From Neobacillus vireti (GTDB taxonomy: Bacteria; Bacillota; Bacilli; Bacillales; Cytobacillaceae), in NCBI RefSeq assembly GCF_001026695.1, contig NZ_LDNB01000014.1, positions 282,184 to 346,183 of the forward strand: 64,000 bases of DNA, written 5' to 3'. The translations under genes and the position numbers were made by a program. This document shows positions 1 to 7,660 of this stretch, piece by piece; positions within the stretch are counted from its first letter, which is position 1; each line of letters starts with the position of its first letter. Under the pieces are notes generated by a model that was not told the origin of the DNA, made no database searches, and worked only from the letters and a program-made list of their open reading frames with translations.

Positions 1-711
1 TGGGTTTTTATCTAGTAATTCTTCTAATTGTGTACCGCTGAAGAGTCCATCAATATCAATAGCAGACAACTTTTCCAAGACTTTTTGTAAAATTTCCTTA
101 TCAACAATATCATCTATATATAGAACAGAAACTTTCGTTCGCGTTCGCCTGCCAATTTCAAGTGATTTACTTGCAAGCGATGTTGTTCGAAGTCGTTTTC
201 GAATTAAAGCGGTGTTGATTGAAATGTCTTCGATAAAATTGTCACGTGGACCTAAGATACTTATTTCTGTTTTTGTTTCCTCTGGGTTTCGCTGGGGCCG
301 TTCCGAAACGTCAACTAGAAAAATGCTTCCCGGTATATTGAAATCCATCAGTAATTTTCCGGAAAAAATCTCTGAAACTGCTTCATCATCATTTTCTACC
401 AATTTAAGAGAAGGGAGGCGAAGGAGGTCGAGAATCTTTTCCTTGCTAGGTTCCGCATGTAATTGCGAAAAAAAAGCTTCCAGACGTTCGGGAATCATTT
501 GATAAAGCATATCGTTCTTAACTAATCCCTTACAGTAAATAAACATCACTTTGTGCTGATTGAATTTAAACGGTTCAAATATAACATCTTCGTTTTTTTT
601 GAATAACTCCCGAAGAGTTTGTTCGTTTAGTGACTTTGATACTGTTGAAATCTCCTTTTCATCAGGACTTCTAGCTGTAATCTGAGTCTTTTTCTTTTTC
701 TTAAATATCAT
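1..711 (-). CDS. GerA-family spore germination protein, A subunit (partial)
   Basis: The reverse-strand frame is open from ATG at 711 to the window edge, giving the N-terminal 237 residues. The start is lysine-rich (MIFKKKKK), followed by a soluble domain typical of GerAA/GerKA proteins (stretches such as NEDVIFEPF, GLVKND and LSAIDIDGLF). These proteins are germinant-receptor subunits in the spore inner membrane; the membrane half lies outside the window. The start overlaps the end of the upstream gerB-like gene by 11 bases, so the two are translationally coupled in the order B then A. The family is clear from the sequence; which germinant is sensed cannot be told. Confidence 0.85.
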   Translation of the reverse strand, partial: MIFKKKKKTQITARSPDEKEISTVSKSLNEQTLRELFKKNEDVIFEPFKFNQHKVMFIYCKGLVKNDMLYQMIPERLEAFFSQLHAEPSKEKILDLLRLPSLKLVENDDEAVSEIFSGKLLMDFNIPGSIFLVDVSERPQRNPEETKTEISILGPRDNFIEDISINTALIRKRLRTTSLASKSLEIGRRTRTKVSVLYIDDIVDKEILQKVLEKLSAIDIDGLFSGTQLEELLDKNP

Positions 712-1795
712 TGTTCGGCCTCCATACTTTTCTTTCAAAAATCACTGCCAATAGACCGAAGAAAACTGATAAGCCTAAGAAGAACCAAAGTGTAAATGGT
801 AAAATAATCGCAGATAACATTCGCAAGTATTGAAAATCACTGATCGGCAGTAATGGTATAGCAGTAATTGCAGTTAAAATAATTAGTAAAAACCATTTTT
901 GTTTCTGTTTAAATGGAAGATACTCTCTTATTAGTAGCAATAATAGTGAAATTCGGATAAATGCTCCTGATAACCATTGATAGATGGATAAAAAGTCGAC
1001 GTGTTCAATAAAATTTCCTAGAGAGGCCAGTCCCCATTCCTCATAAGGAGGAAACCGCTGTTTTGATGCTTCAACGGGTCCAAATTCAATCACAGCTCCA
1101 ATCAGTGGGCCAACTGTTAACATTGTTAAGATGACTGCAGTTATGACTAAATCACGAAACCGAATGGATGTTTCAGTTTTATGTTGTAGAAACAGTAGGA
1201 ATATTAATTCCACCATCCCTGAACATTGGTATACTGTCCCTTTTATAACAGGAGAAAATCCATGTTCGAGAAAGGGCATAAGAAGTGAAAAATTTTTGTA
1301 TTGAATATTAGTAATCGCCACAAAAAAGCCAAGAAGAATAATAAAGAATAAAAGAAAGATATTAACGATACTCAAGGTACGCAGACCCGTTCCTGCCAGC
1401 ATCCAACAAATCAAAGCAAAACAAGCTGTCAACAAAAAAAAGGGGGTCTTCGGCAAGAAAGTAATATTGACCCAAGTAATTGTCTCCCTTAATGTCACTC
1501 CCGCAATAATGGTCAGATAAAGAATAACAATGAAAAAAATAAAATTACCTAGCCATTTTCCAGTATATTTTTGCATCCATGTAATCAAGTGCTGCTGCTT
1601 AGTTTTTTTATGAATAAAAATGAGAAGAGGAACCCAGAGAAGTACAAAAAAAAGTGAAACAATCACACTTAACCAAGAATCTCTTCCTGCGGTTTGTATC
1701 AATGGTGAAATAATAATGACATGATTCTTTAAGCCAATCGCAGTTATAGATAATAGGATTAATTGAAATACGGTAATTGAATCTGACTTTTTTAT
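701..1795 (-). CDS. GerB-family germinant receptor permease subunit with a non-ATG start
   Basis: Spore germination protein of the GerAB/amino-acid permease fold with about ten hydrophobic segments. It would be the membrane subunit that binds germinant. The first usual start codon in frame is TTG at 1702, inside what should be the first membrane segment. Upstream the frame stays open and reads KKSDSITVFQLILLSITAIG, the standard GerB N-terminus. A good Shine-Dalgarno (GGGAGG, 1808-1803) sits 7 bases before an ATA codon at 1795-1793, and an in-frame TAG lies just above it. I therefore take ATA1795 as the position of the family start (364 residues, normal length). Either a rare ATA start is used or ATG mutated to ATA and the receptor is poorly made. 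Confidence 0.8.
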   Translation of the reverse strand: MKKSDSITVFQLILLSITAIGLKNHVIIISPLIQTAGRDSWLSVIVSLFFVLLWVPLLIFIHKKTKQQHLITWMQKYTGKWLGNFIFFIVILYLTIIAGVTLRETITWVNITFLPKTPFFLLTACFALICWMLAGTGLRTLSIVNIFLLFFIILLGFFVAITNIQYKNFSLLMPFLEHGFSPVIKGTVYQCSGMVELIFLLFLQHKTETSIRFRDLVITAVILTMLTVGPLIGAVIEFGPVEASKQRFPPYEEWGLASLGNFIEHVDFLSIYQWLSGAFIRISLLLLLIREYLPFKQKQKWFLLIILTAITAIPLLPISDFQYLRMLSAIILPFTLWFFLGLSVFFGLLAVIFERKVWRPNNDI

Positions 1796-1798
1796 AGC

Positions 1799-2142
1799 TA
1801 TACCTCCCTAAAAGTATAATAATGGTAAATATTATTTGTATTTCACTATTATTTATTCTTGTTAAGAGAAATCTTGATCAGACACAATCCTATAAAATGA
1901 AAAAAATCCTCGGGGTGGATATTAAAAGATAATTGTTCCGGTGGAAGCGAGGGGACTGACGGTTCTCTTGCCTCTTTTTCGTTCTGCTTGAAGTTTTGCC
2001 GTTTGCAGATAAACAGCATTAGTTTTAAAGCATAAGAACCGTCCCTTTGCTTCCCTGTCCAACAGAGGTATAGTCTTGGTTAAAATTGCCCTAAACTAAG
2101 ACATCATCCAAAAAAATCTGCACAGCTAATGGGGTAGTTAAG
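1799..2142. other. Intergenic region between gerB-like gene and ywaF-like gene
   Basis: The divergent spacer is AT-rich near the ger gene and holds one copy of the dispersed GGAAGCGAGGGGAC...AAGAACCGTCCC repeat at 1943-2055. I see no convincing sigma-A promoter and no coding frame in the rest. Confidence 0.5.
1943..2055. repeat. Dispersed palindromic repeat, copy 1
   Basis: Element bounded by GGAAGCGAGGGGAC at the left and GAACCGTCCCTTTGCTTCC at the right. The ends are imperfect inverted complements and could form a long hairpin. It shares the internal words GCAGATAAACAGCA and CATAAGAACCGTCCC with copies at 2861-2940 and 3745-3796. It lies in the spacer upstream of the ywaF-like gene. Confidence 0.75.
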
Positions 2143-2856
2143 ATGCAAGCGTACTTTCAATTTCATTCAAAACTTGATTCATTCCGTCTCTTTTCAGTGG
2201 AACACCTCATAACGATCGGGATTATTTTTATTCTATGTCTTCTCCTATTTTTATTTAGGAATGAGCTTAGAATAGAGGAAAAGGGAAGGCTTATTCGTTA
2301 CTTTCTTGCGGTTTTTTTAGTGGCTTCTGATGTATTGGAACATCTTTGGCTTGTGGTTGAAAATGCCTGGTCTATAAGGAGAGATTTGCCACTGCACCTT
2401 AGTGATCTGGTTGTCATACTGGCCATAGTCATGTTGCTTACGAGAAGTGAAAAACTTTTTCAATTTATGTATTTTGCGGGACTGGGCAGCTCTATTCAAG
2501 CCATCCTGACACCAGATCTTGGCAGGTTCTCGTTTCCACATTTTCAATATATCGAATTTTTTGTTTCACATGGAGGAGTAGTGCTAGCATGTTTGTTTAT
2601 GGTGGCGGCCTTCCACTATCGGCCCACGTTTCGTTCCATGTGGGTGACCATTCTACTAGTGAATCTATATGCAGTTTGTGTCTTTTTCCTAAATAAGCTA
2701 CTGGGCGCAAATTACCTGTATATCATGAAAAAACCAAAAAGCACCTCCCTGTTAGATTATCTCGGTCCGTGGCCATGGTACCTCTTATCACTAGAACTAG
2801 TGATGGTCCTGAGCTTTTTCATCCTCTACATTCCATTTTGGAACAAAAGAAAATAG
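2143..2856 (+). CDS. ywaF: YwaF-like integral membrane protein (TIGR02206 type)
   Basis: 237-residue polytopic membrane protein with about six hydrophobic segments. The start MQAYFQFHS and the later HLWLVVENAW, LPLHLSDLV and LYIMKKP motifs match the YwaF/TIGR02206 family found in Bacillus and relatives. Its biochemical role is not known. ATG at 2143 has only a weak ribosome binding site (GGGG 9 bases upstream). It is a single gene with a palindromic repeat on each side; the downstream copy directly follows the stop codon and could act as a terminator. Confidence 0.8.
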   Translation: MQAYFQFHSKLDSFRLFSVEHLITIGIIFILCLLLFLFRNELRIEEKGRLIRYFLAVFLVASDVLEHLWLVVENAWSIRRDLPLHLSDLVVILAIVMLLTRSEKLFQFMYFAGLGSSIQAILTPDLGRFSFPHFQYIEFFVSHGGVVLACLFMVAAFHYRPTFRSMWVTILLVNLYAVCVFFLNKLLGANYLYIMKKPKSTSLLDYLGPWPWYLLSLELVMVLSFFILYIPFWNKRK

Positions 2857-2860
2857 GGGA

Positions 2861-2940
2861 GGAAGCGAGGGGACGGTTCTCGTGCTTCTTTTCCGTTCTG
2901 TCCCTATTTTTGAAGCATAAGAACCGTCCCTTTGCTTCCC
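2861..2940. repeat. Dispersed palindromic repeat, copy 2
   Basis: Begins GGAAGCGAGGGGACGGTTCT and ends AAGAACCGTCCCTTTGCTTCC, so its arms are near-perfect inverted complements of about 20 bases. It lies between two convergent genes and may serve as a bidirectional terminator. Confidence 0.8.
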
Positions 2941-2947
2941 AACAACT

Positions 2948-3601
2948 TCAATCTTGGTAACTTTGAATCATATTAGCCATATGAGCGTAGGAAGCACCTG
3001 CACGAACTGCGGAAGTTACTAGGATAGCTTCAGCAAGCTCTTCGCTGGTTGCCCCTTGTTTTTCTGCGTTTTTAGTATGAACGTCAATACAATATGGGCA
3101 TTGGGTAGCGTTTGCAACAGCTACAGCAATAATTTCTTTAAATTTTGTACTTAGTTTACCTGCTTTTGTTGCTGCGGTACTGAATGCTTGATAACCTTTA
3201 AAACCATCTGGTGCAAATTTACCTAATTGACCTAAATTTTTTAAGTTGGAACGAGCATAAAGTACATCTGATGCATCGTGAGCCTTTGCATTATGGACAT
3301 GGGTACTGTGTGTAATGGTGCCGCCAGCTTCAACTGCTGCTGTTACAAATACAGCTTCCGCTAATTCTTCCAAAGTAGCACCAGCTTTTTTCGCATTTTT
3401 TGAATGAGCATCAATACAATAAGGATATTGCGTTACATGAGTAATGGCCACCGCAATCAGTTCTTTTTCTTTTTTCGATAGGGCCCCCTCTTTGAAAGCA
3501 GCAACATTAAAATCATTAAAAGCCTTTAATTGTTCTGGTGCAAGCTTGTTTAAGTGAGTTAAATTTTGTGTATTTTCTTTTGAATATAGATTTGATGTCA
3601 T
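2948..3601 (-). CDS. Tandem carboxymuconolactone decarboxylase/AhpD-like protein
   Basis: 217-residue cytosolic protein made of two AhpD-like (CMD) halves, roughly residues 15-110 and 115-215. The halves resemble each other and each ends in a PYCIDxH motif. In AhpD proteins the active site is CxxC followed by His. The second half keeps it (CPYCIDVH); the first has Tyr in place of the first Cys (YPYCIDAH), so only one half can form the usual redox disulfide. Likely role: alkylhydroperoxidase or disulfide-reductase type activity; the substrate is unknown. ATG at 3601 has a good AAAGGAG ribosome binding site. It stands alone between two repeat copies. Confidence 0.88.
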   Translation of the reverse strand: MTSNLYSKENTQNLTHLNKLAPEQLKAFNDFNVAAFKEGALSKKEKELIAVAITHVTQYPYCIDAHSKNAKKAGATLEELAEAVFVTAAVEAGGTITHSTHVHNAKAHDASDVLYARSNLKNLGQLGKFAPDGFKGYQAFSTAATKAGKLSTKFKEIIAVAVANATQCPYCIDVHTKNAEKQGATSEELAEAILVTSAVRAGASYAHMANMIQSYQD

Positions 3602-3702
3602 TCTTCAATCTCCTTTTAATTTTTAGTTTATCCCTCATTTAGTGAATGTCATGCACTAATTTAATCGAAATGAGGTTATGTGTATAATGGAAAATAACAG
3701 CA

Positions 3703-3737
3703 GCACCATGTGAATTTTTCACATGGTGCCTGACACC
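3703..3737. repeat. REP-like hairpin with GGTGCCTGACACC
   Basis: The 13-mer GGTGCCTGACACC lies at 3725-3737, in a hairpin formed by GCACCATGTGAA and TTCACATGGTGC (3703-3729). It is one of about eleven copies of this short palindrome in the window. Confidence 0.75.
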
Positions 3738-3744
3738 CTATAAT

Positions 3745-3796
3745 GTGCAGATAAACAGCACTATTTTTCAAGCATAAGAACCGTCCCTTTGCTTCC
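3745..3796. repeat. Dispersed palindromic repeat, partial copy 3
   Basis: Right half of the repeat also seen at 1943-2055: GTGCAGATAAACAGCA, then GCATAAGAACCGTCCC and GCTTCC. It directly abuts the stop codon of the GDPD-PhoD gene on the reverse strand. Confidence 0.7.
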
Positions 3797-6012
3797 TACT
3801 CTTCAAGTTGGAAAGCATGGCTGTAATGGATTTTTCCGTTCTCATCACGGATTTCCACGGTAGCTTGTTTATTTGCCGGATCTACTTGGAATACACCGAA
3901 GTTGAAGAAATCCCCTTCTGCATACATGCTCTCTGGGCCAAAGGTGGGATCCAACGTACCAGGATTAATTTTTACTGCCCCAATCGGACCGCTGATCAGC
4001 TCGTGATAATCGGTTTTGCCGTCTTGATTGGCATCATATTTGATGACTTGAGCAAAATGGACATCGGTAGTGACGAAAAATACGTTCTTAATTTCTTTTT
4101 CCACGATAAAATTTGAGATTTTTTTGAACTCGTTCTCATACCCGGTAGGATCATTTGGGTCAACTTGATCTCCATTTGCCCATCCATCCCTGGCATTTGC
4201 TTTTCCGGTCGGAACAGAGATTGGAACAGAAGTAGCTACAAGTTTAACCTTAGCATCTGAATCGAGAAGCTGCTGCTGAAGCCATTTCAACTGTTCTTCT
4301 CCTAGCATTGTTTTATCCGGACCATCCGTTTTGGTGTTCGGATCACGGTAACCCCGGTTGTTAAGTATCATCATATCAAGTGTATTTCCCCATGAATACG
4401 TATGGTAAAGCTTGTCCGCTGAACTGCGTTCCCCCGAAATTGGCCAATAATCCTTGAATGCACGTAAACCGGTCGGAGTTAACGATTCAGATGGACCTGA
4501 AAAGTCATTGGTTACTTCATGGTCATCCCAGATAGAAAAGGTAGCCGTTTTTTGTAAAAGACTGCGTAATCCCGCATCTGTTCGATTTTCCTTATATTTT
4601 GACCAAAAATCCTGTACGGTTTCGGATGGAGGATTGGGAACAGCCGGTGTCTTATTATCAGCATAAATGGTATCGCCGCTGAACAGGAAGAAGTCCGGAT
4701 TTAAGGCAGACATTGCCTGAAAAGTATTATATGGTGGAATCTCTCCCTGACCGCCAGTATCTCCGCCCCAAACCATTGTCATTGGTTTTAGACTGTTTTG
4801 TTCTGGTGCTGTTTTGAAAGAACCGTTCACGGTGTATTTGCTTGAAACAGTATGTGCGCGGTAATAATAGGTAGTATCAGGCTTTAATCCGTTGACTGGA
4901 ACGTTGACTGTAAAATCATGCTTTGCATCTGCATGACTGGTTGTGACGATGGAACGGTGTTTAAAGCTGGGGTCCGAGGAAACCTCAAATTGAATATTGG
5001 CAGGTCCGTTTGCACGTGCCCATAATACGGCTGAAGAGTCGGTTACATCCCCGCTCGCTGCACCATGTGAAATATACGGCTTATTCAGTAAATCTGCTAA
5101 TAGGTCAGGGTTATTCGTGAATTCTCCATCAACACCAAGTGAAAGAAGGGCTGCCAAATCGTCCTGTGAATTGACCGTCCATGGATGGACAAGAAGTTGA
5201 TTCTGATGTGCGGCTTCCATAAATGTTGGAACAACAAGTTCTTTACTAGGGCCTACTCCGGCCGCGTATTCAGCGATGCGCTTGAATTCCTGATAGACAT
5301 CCTTCCCTTTCAGCATATCGGCCGTGTAAAGTTGAATCAGCTTCACATTTGGCGCCATGGTTTTCAATTTGCGAAGGCTTTCCTCACTGAATGATTCGAG
5401 AATAAGATGCTTGTCCTTCAGCACATTCGTTTTTTTCAGGATATCAATCAACTTTTCTTCCATTCCAGGGTAGACATTTGGTGCTTTTGTTTCCATATAA
5501 AGGCCAACTTTTCCATTTCCTTTTTGCTTAACAAATTTAATCGCTTCCTCAAGTGTTGGTACGCGCTGTCCGACATATTCTTTTTTCGCCATGTTCGGAA
5601 ATGCAGCATTAAACCATGAACCTGCATCCAGACGTTTAATTTCATCAAGTGTAAAATCTTTCACTTGCCATGGTGCCCGGTCTGGATAGAGTTCCTTTGC
5701 ATTTGTCGTTCTTTCAAGCGTTTCATCGTGCAAGGCGATCAAGTGGCCATCCTTCGTCATTTGTAGATCGAATTCCATATAATCTGCTTTCATTTGCATT
5801 GCCTGTTTATAGGCTGCCAGAGTATGCTCCGGGCCGTATGCAGAGGCACCGCGATGGGCAATGACTGCCACATCAGACGTAATTGGACGTAAGGTAGATT
5901 GTCCATTGTCAGTAACTATACCCTTTTTCGGGGCAGCTAAAACGGCCCAAGGAACAGCAGAAGTCACCGTAAGGGATAGACAAGCAAGACCAGCGATCAA
6001 ACTTTTTTTCAT
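3796..6012 (-). CDS. Secreted glycerophosphodiester phosphodiesterase-PhoD phosphodiesterase fusion
   Basis: 738-residue exported protein with two catalytic domains. After a Sec-type signal peptide (MKKSLIAGLACLSLTVTS, cut near AVLA) comes a GDPD/GlpQ domain (about 48-310) with HRGASAYGPEHT, the EFDLQ metal-site acids and LHDETLERTTN. From about 315 a PhoD region follows: its N-terminal beta domain (ISHGAASGDVT), then the phosphoesterase core with GDTGGQGE, SGDTIYADN and WDDHEVTNDF. GlpQ and PhoD of B. subtilis both degrade wall teichoic acid for phosphate, so a combined scavenging role is likely (inference). ATG at 6012 is preferred over in-frame TTG 6018 because AGGAG is 10 bases upstream. 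No twin-arginine motif is present, unlike classical PhoD. I found no clear Pho box. Confidence 0.92.
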   Translation of the reverse strand: MKKSLIAGLACLSLTVTSAVPWAVLAAPKKGIVTDNGQSTLRPITSDVAVIAHRGASAYGPEHTLAAYKQAMQMKADYMEFDLQMTKDGHLIALHDETLERTTNAKELYPDRAPWQVKDFTLDEIKRLDAGSWFNAAFPNMAKKEYVGQRVPTLEEAIKFVKQKGNGKVGLYMETKAPNVYPGMEEKLIDILKKTNVLKDKHLILESFSEESLRKLKTMAPNVKLIQLYTADMLKGKDVYQEFKRIAEYAAGVGPSKELVVPTFMEAAHQNQLLVHPWTVNSQDDLAALLSLGVDGEFTNNPDLLADLLNKPYISHGAASGDVTDSSAVLWARANGPANIQFEVSSDPSFKHRSIVTTSHADAKHDFTVNVPVNGLKPDTTYYYRAHTVSSKYTVNGSFKTAPEQNSLKPMTMVWGGDTGGQGEIPPYNTFQAMSALNPDFFLFSGDTIYADNKTPAVPNPPSETVQDFWSKYKENRTDAGLRSLLQKTATFSIWDDHEVTNDFSGPSESLTPTGLRAFKDYWPISGERSSADKLYHTYSWGNTLDMMILNNRGYRDPNTKTDGPDKTMLGEEQLKWLQQQLLDSDAKVKLVATSVPISVPTGKANARDGWANGDQVDPNDPTGYENEFKKISNFIVEKEIKNVFFVTTDVHFAQVIKYDANQDGKTDYHELISGPIGAVKINPGTLDPTFGPESMYAEGDFFNFGVFQVDPANKQATVEIRDENGKIHYSHAFQLEE

Positions 6013-6018
6013 TTTCAA

Positions 6019-6446
6019 TCAGCTCCTATATGGTTTGTGTCTGTCATAAATAAAGTTATAGGAGAATTGTAAAGATAATTTTGATATAATATTAATATTT
6101 CGTAAAAACAGAAAAAATAGTAAAAAATTATTATAAAATAATACGTTAATAGTAGTTTTATGTGATAAATTCCCTACTCACAATGAAACAAAGGACAGTG
6201 TTATTGCTTTTAGGTGGTTTTGGATTGTGAGAACCACCAGTTTCCTCCCATAAAATAAACCATTAATATCGTATTAAGAATTTATTAATAAGGGAGGAAT
6301 TGACAAAGTAAGTGGTACAATGGAATAAGGGTACCTGTCACGTTCAGAATGGGCAGAGGTCTAAGAAAGATGTGAGTTCGTATCCCCTGTTTATTTTATT
6401 ACAGCAGTTTGACAAGGATTAACAATGTTAAGAGAGGGTCTTTTAT
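6019..6446. other. Divergent intergenic region
   Basis: AT-rich spacer between the GDPD-PhoD gene and the UgtP-like gene. A TTGACA hexamer occurs near 6301 and another in the run TTTGACAAGG near 6410, but neither has a good TATAAT partner. No ORF, terminator or recognisable riboswitch was found. Confidence 0.4.
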
Positions 6447-7580
6447 ATGACTAAAAAAATATTAATTATTTCTTCTGATAACACCGGTCATGGCCATAAA
6501 AGCATCACAGAATCCTTGTGTGAAAAGATTGGAATGGATCATGATAGTAAAGTGCATGTAGTAGATGGCTTTTCATTGGGTGGACATCCACTAATGAATA
6601 TTGGCAAGACCTACGGGCCGATAACCAGAAGGTCTGAAAATTTATGGGAGAAGGTATTTAACTATTCAGCAGAAAACCCAGAATTAATTGACAAATTTAT
6701 CGAAATGCTTATAAGAAAAAATTTCTTGAAATTACTTGATGAAAAAAAACCCGATTTGATTTTATCTGTTCATCCAAATTTTAATGGGTCCGTTTTAAAT
6801 ATTTTGGAAAAGGAATTTATAAAAATTCCATTTATTACGCTTATTGCCGACCTTGTGAACATATCTCCGCTATGGGCGGATAAGAGAGCTGATGTAATCA
6901 TTTGCCCCACTTTTGAAGCTCGTGATAAGTGTATCGAGCATGGGGTGCCGGCTGAGAATATTAAAGTTGTAGGGTTCCCCGTTCGTTCAAGATTTTTTAG
7001 AAATAGCACAAATAAAAAAATGAATTATCAAGTTGGCACACCATTAAACTTCTTAATCATGAGCGGTGGTGAGGGTGTAGGGAATATGAAGAGTATTGCT
7101 GAGATTCTCTTTGATCATTTTGATTGTACCGTGAAAATTGTCGCGGGTAGAAATGCAAAGTTAAAGGCAGAGTTAGAGCAATCGCTTAAGGACAAGTATG
7201 GAAATAAAGTGGATATTTACGGTTTTACTAAAGATATTCAAGATCTCATGTTTCAGGCAGATATCGCTTTTACCAGAGGAAGTCCAAATGTTATGTTTGA
7301 GGCCTTCGCTTCCAATACGCCGATTATGATCACAGGTGCGTTACCTGGTCAAGAACAGGACAATCCAACCTTTGCTGAGAAATTAAATTTGGGTGTAATC
7401 TGTAAAGATCCAAGCCAGATCGAAACCCAAATTAACCAATTACTTGAAAATGATGCGGAAAAGCTGAATCATATTATCCATTGCCAAAGAAAGTTTATTA
7501 ACTCTCGAGCTGCAGAAGAAATCATCGAATTTATGTTAGAAGTGGAAAATCGTTTTGAGTGGAAGCTGCAGCTTGCTTAA
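6447..7580 (+). CDS. UgtP/MGDG-synthase-like diacylglycerol glycosyltransferase
   Basis: 377 residues, close to B. subtilis UgtP (about 380). The N-terminus has the MGDG-synthase signature SSDNTGHGHKS, followed by HPNFNG, LIADLVNISPLW and the linker VVGFPVRSRF. The C-terminal GT-B half has LIMSGGEGVGN and FTRGSPNVMFEAF for nucleotide-sugar binding. Expected to transfer hexose from UDP-sugar to diacylglycerol at the inner face of the membrane, making the glycolipid that anchors lipoteichoic acid. ATG at 6447 follows AGAGAGGG. The next two genes are an MFS carrier and an LtaS-type synthase in the same direction, which fits an LTA-anchor role. It is not closely similar to UgtP over its whole length, so the exact sugar is uncertain. 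Confidence 0.82.
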   Translation: MTKKILIISSDNTGHGHKSITESLCEKIGMDHDSKVHVVDGFSLGGHPLMNIGKTYGPITRRSENLWEKVFNYSAENPELIDKFIEMLIRKNFLKLLDEKKPDLILSVHPNFNGSVLNILEKEFIKIPFITLIADLVNISPLWADKRADVIICPTFEARDKCIEHGVPAENIKVVGFPVRSRFFRNSTNKKMNYQVGTPLNFLIMSGGEGVGNMKSIAEILFDHFDCTVKIVAGRNAKLKAELEQSLKDKYGNKVDIYGFTKDIQDLMFQADIAFTRGSPNVMFEAFASNTPIMITGALPGQEQDNPTFAEKLNLGVICKDPSQIETQINQLLENDAEKLNHIIHCQRKFINSRAAEEIIEFMLEVENRFEWKLQLA

Positions 7581-7660
7581 TCCGGTAAAAATGTATTTAT
7601 TTTGACTATATAATAAACTAGTACTAGTTCATCTTACTAGAAAAAGGTGTGTTCCTGTTT

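Noticed and set aside
212..502. 96-codon plus-strand frame opposite the gerA-like gene
   Set aside because: Low-complexity Ser/Arg product, no ribosome site, antisense to a well-supported gene.
6013..6110. Pho boxes before the GDPD-PhoD gene
   Set aside because: Only single TTTACA-like words; the regular 11-base spacing of PhoP sites is not seen.
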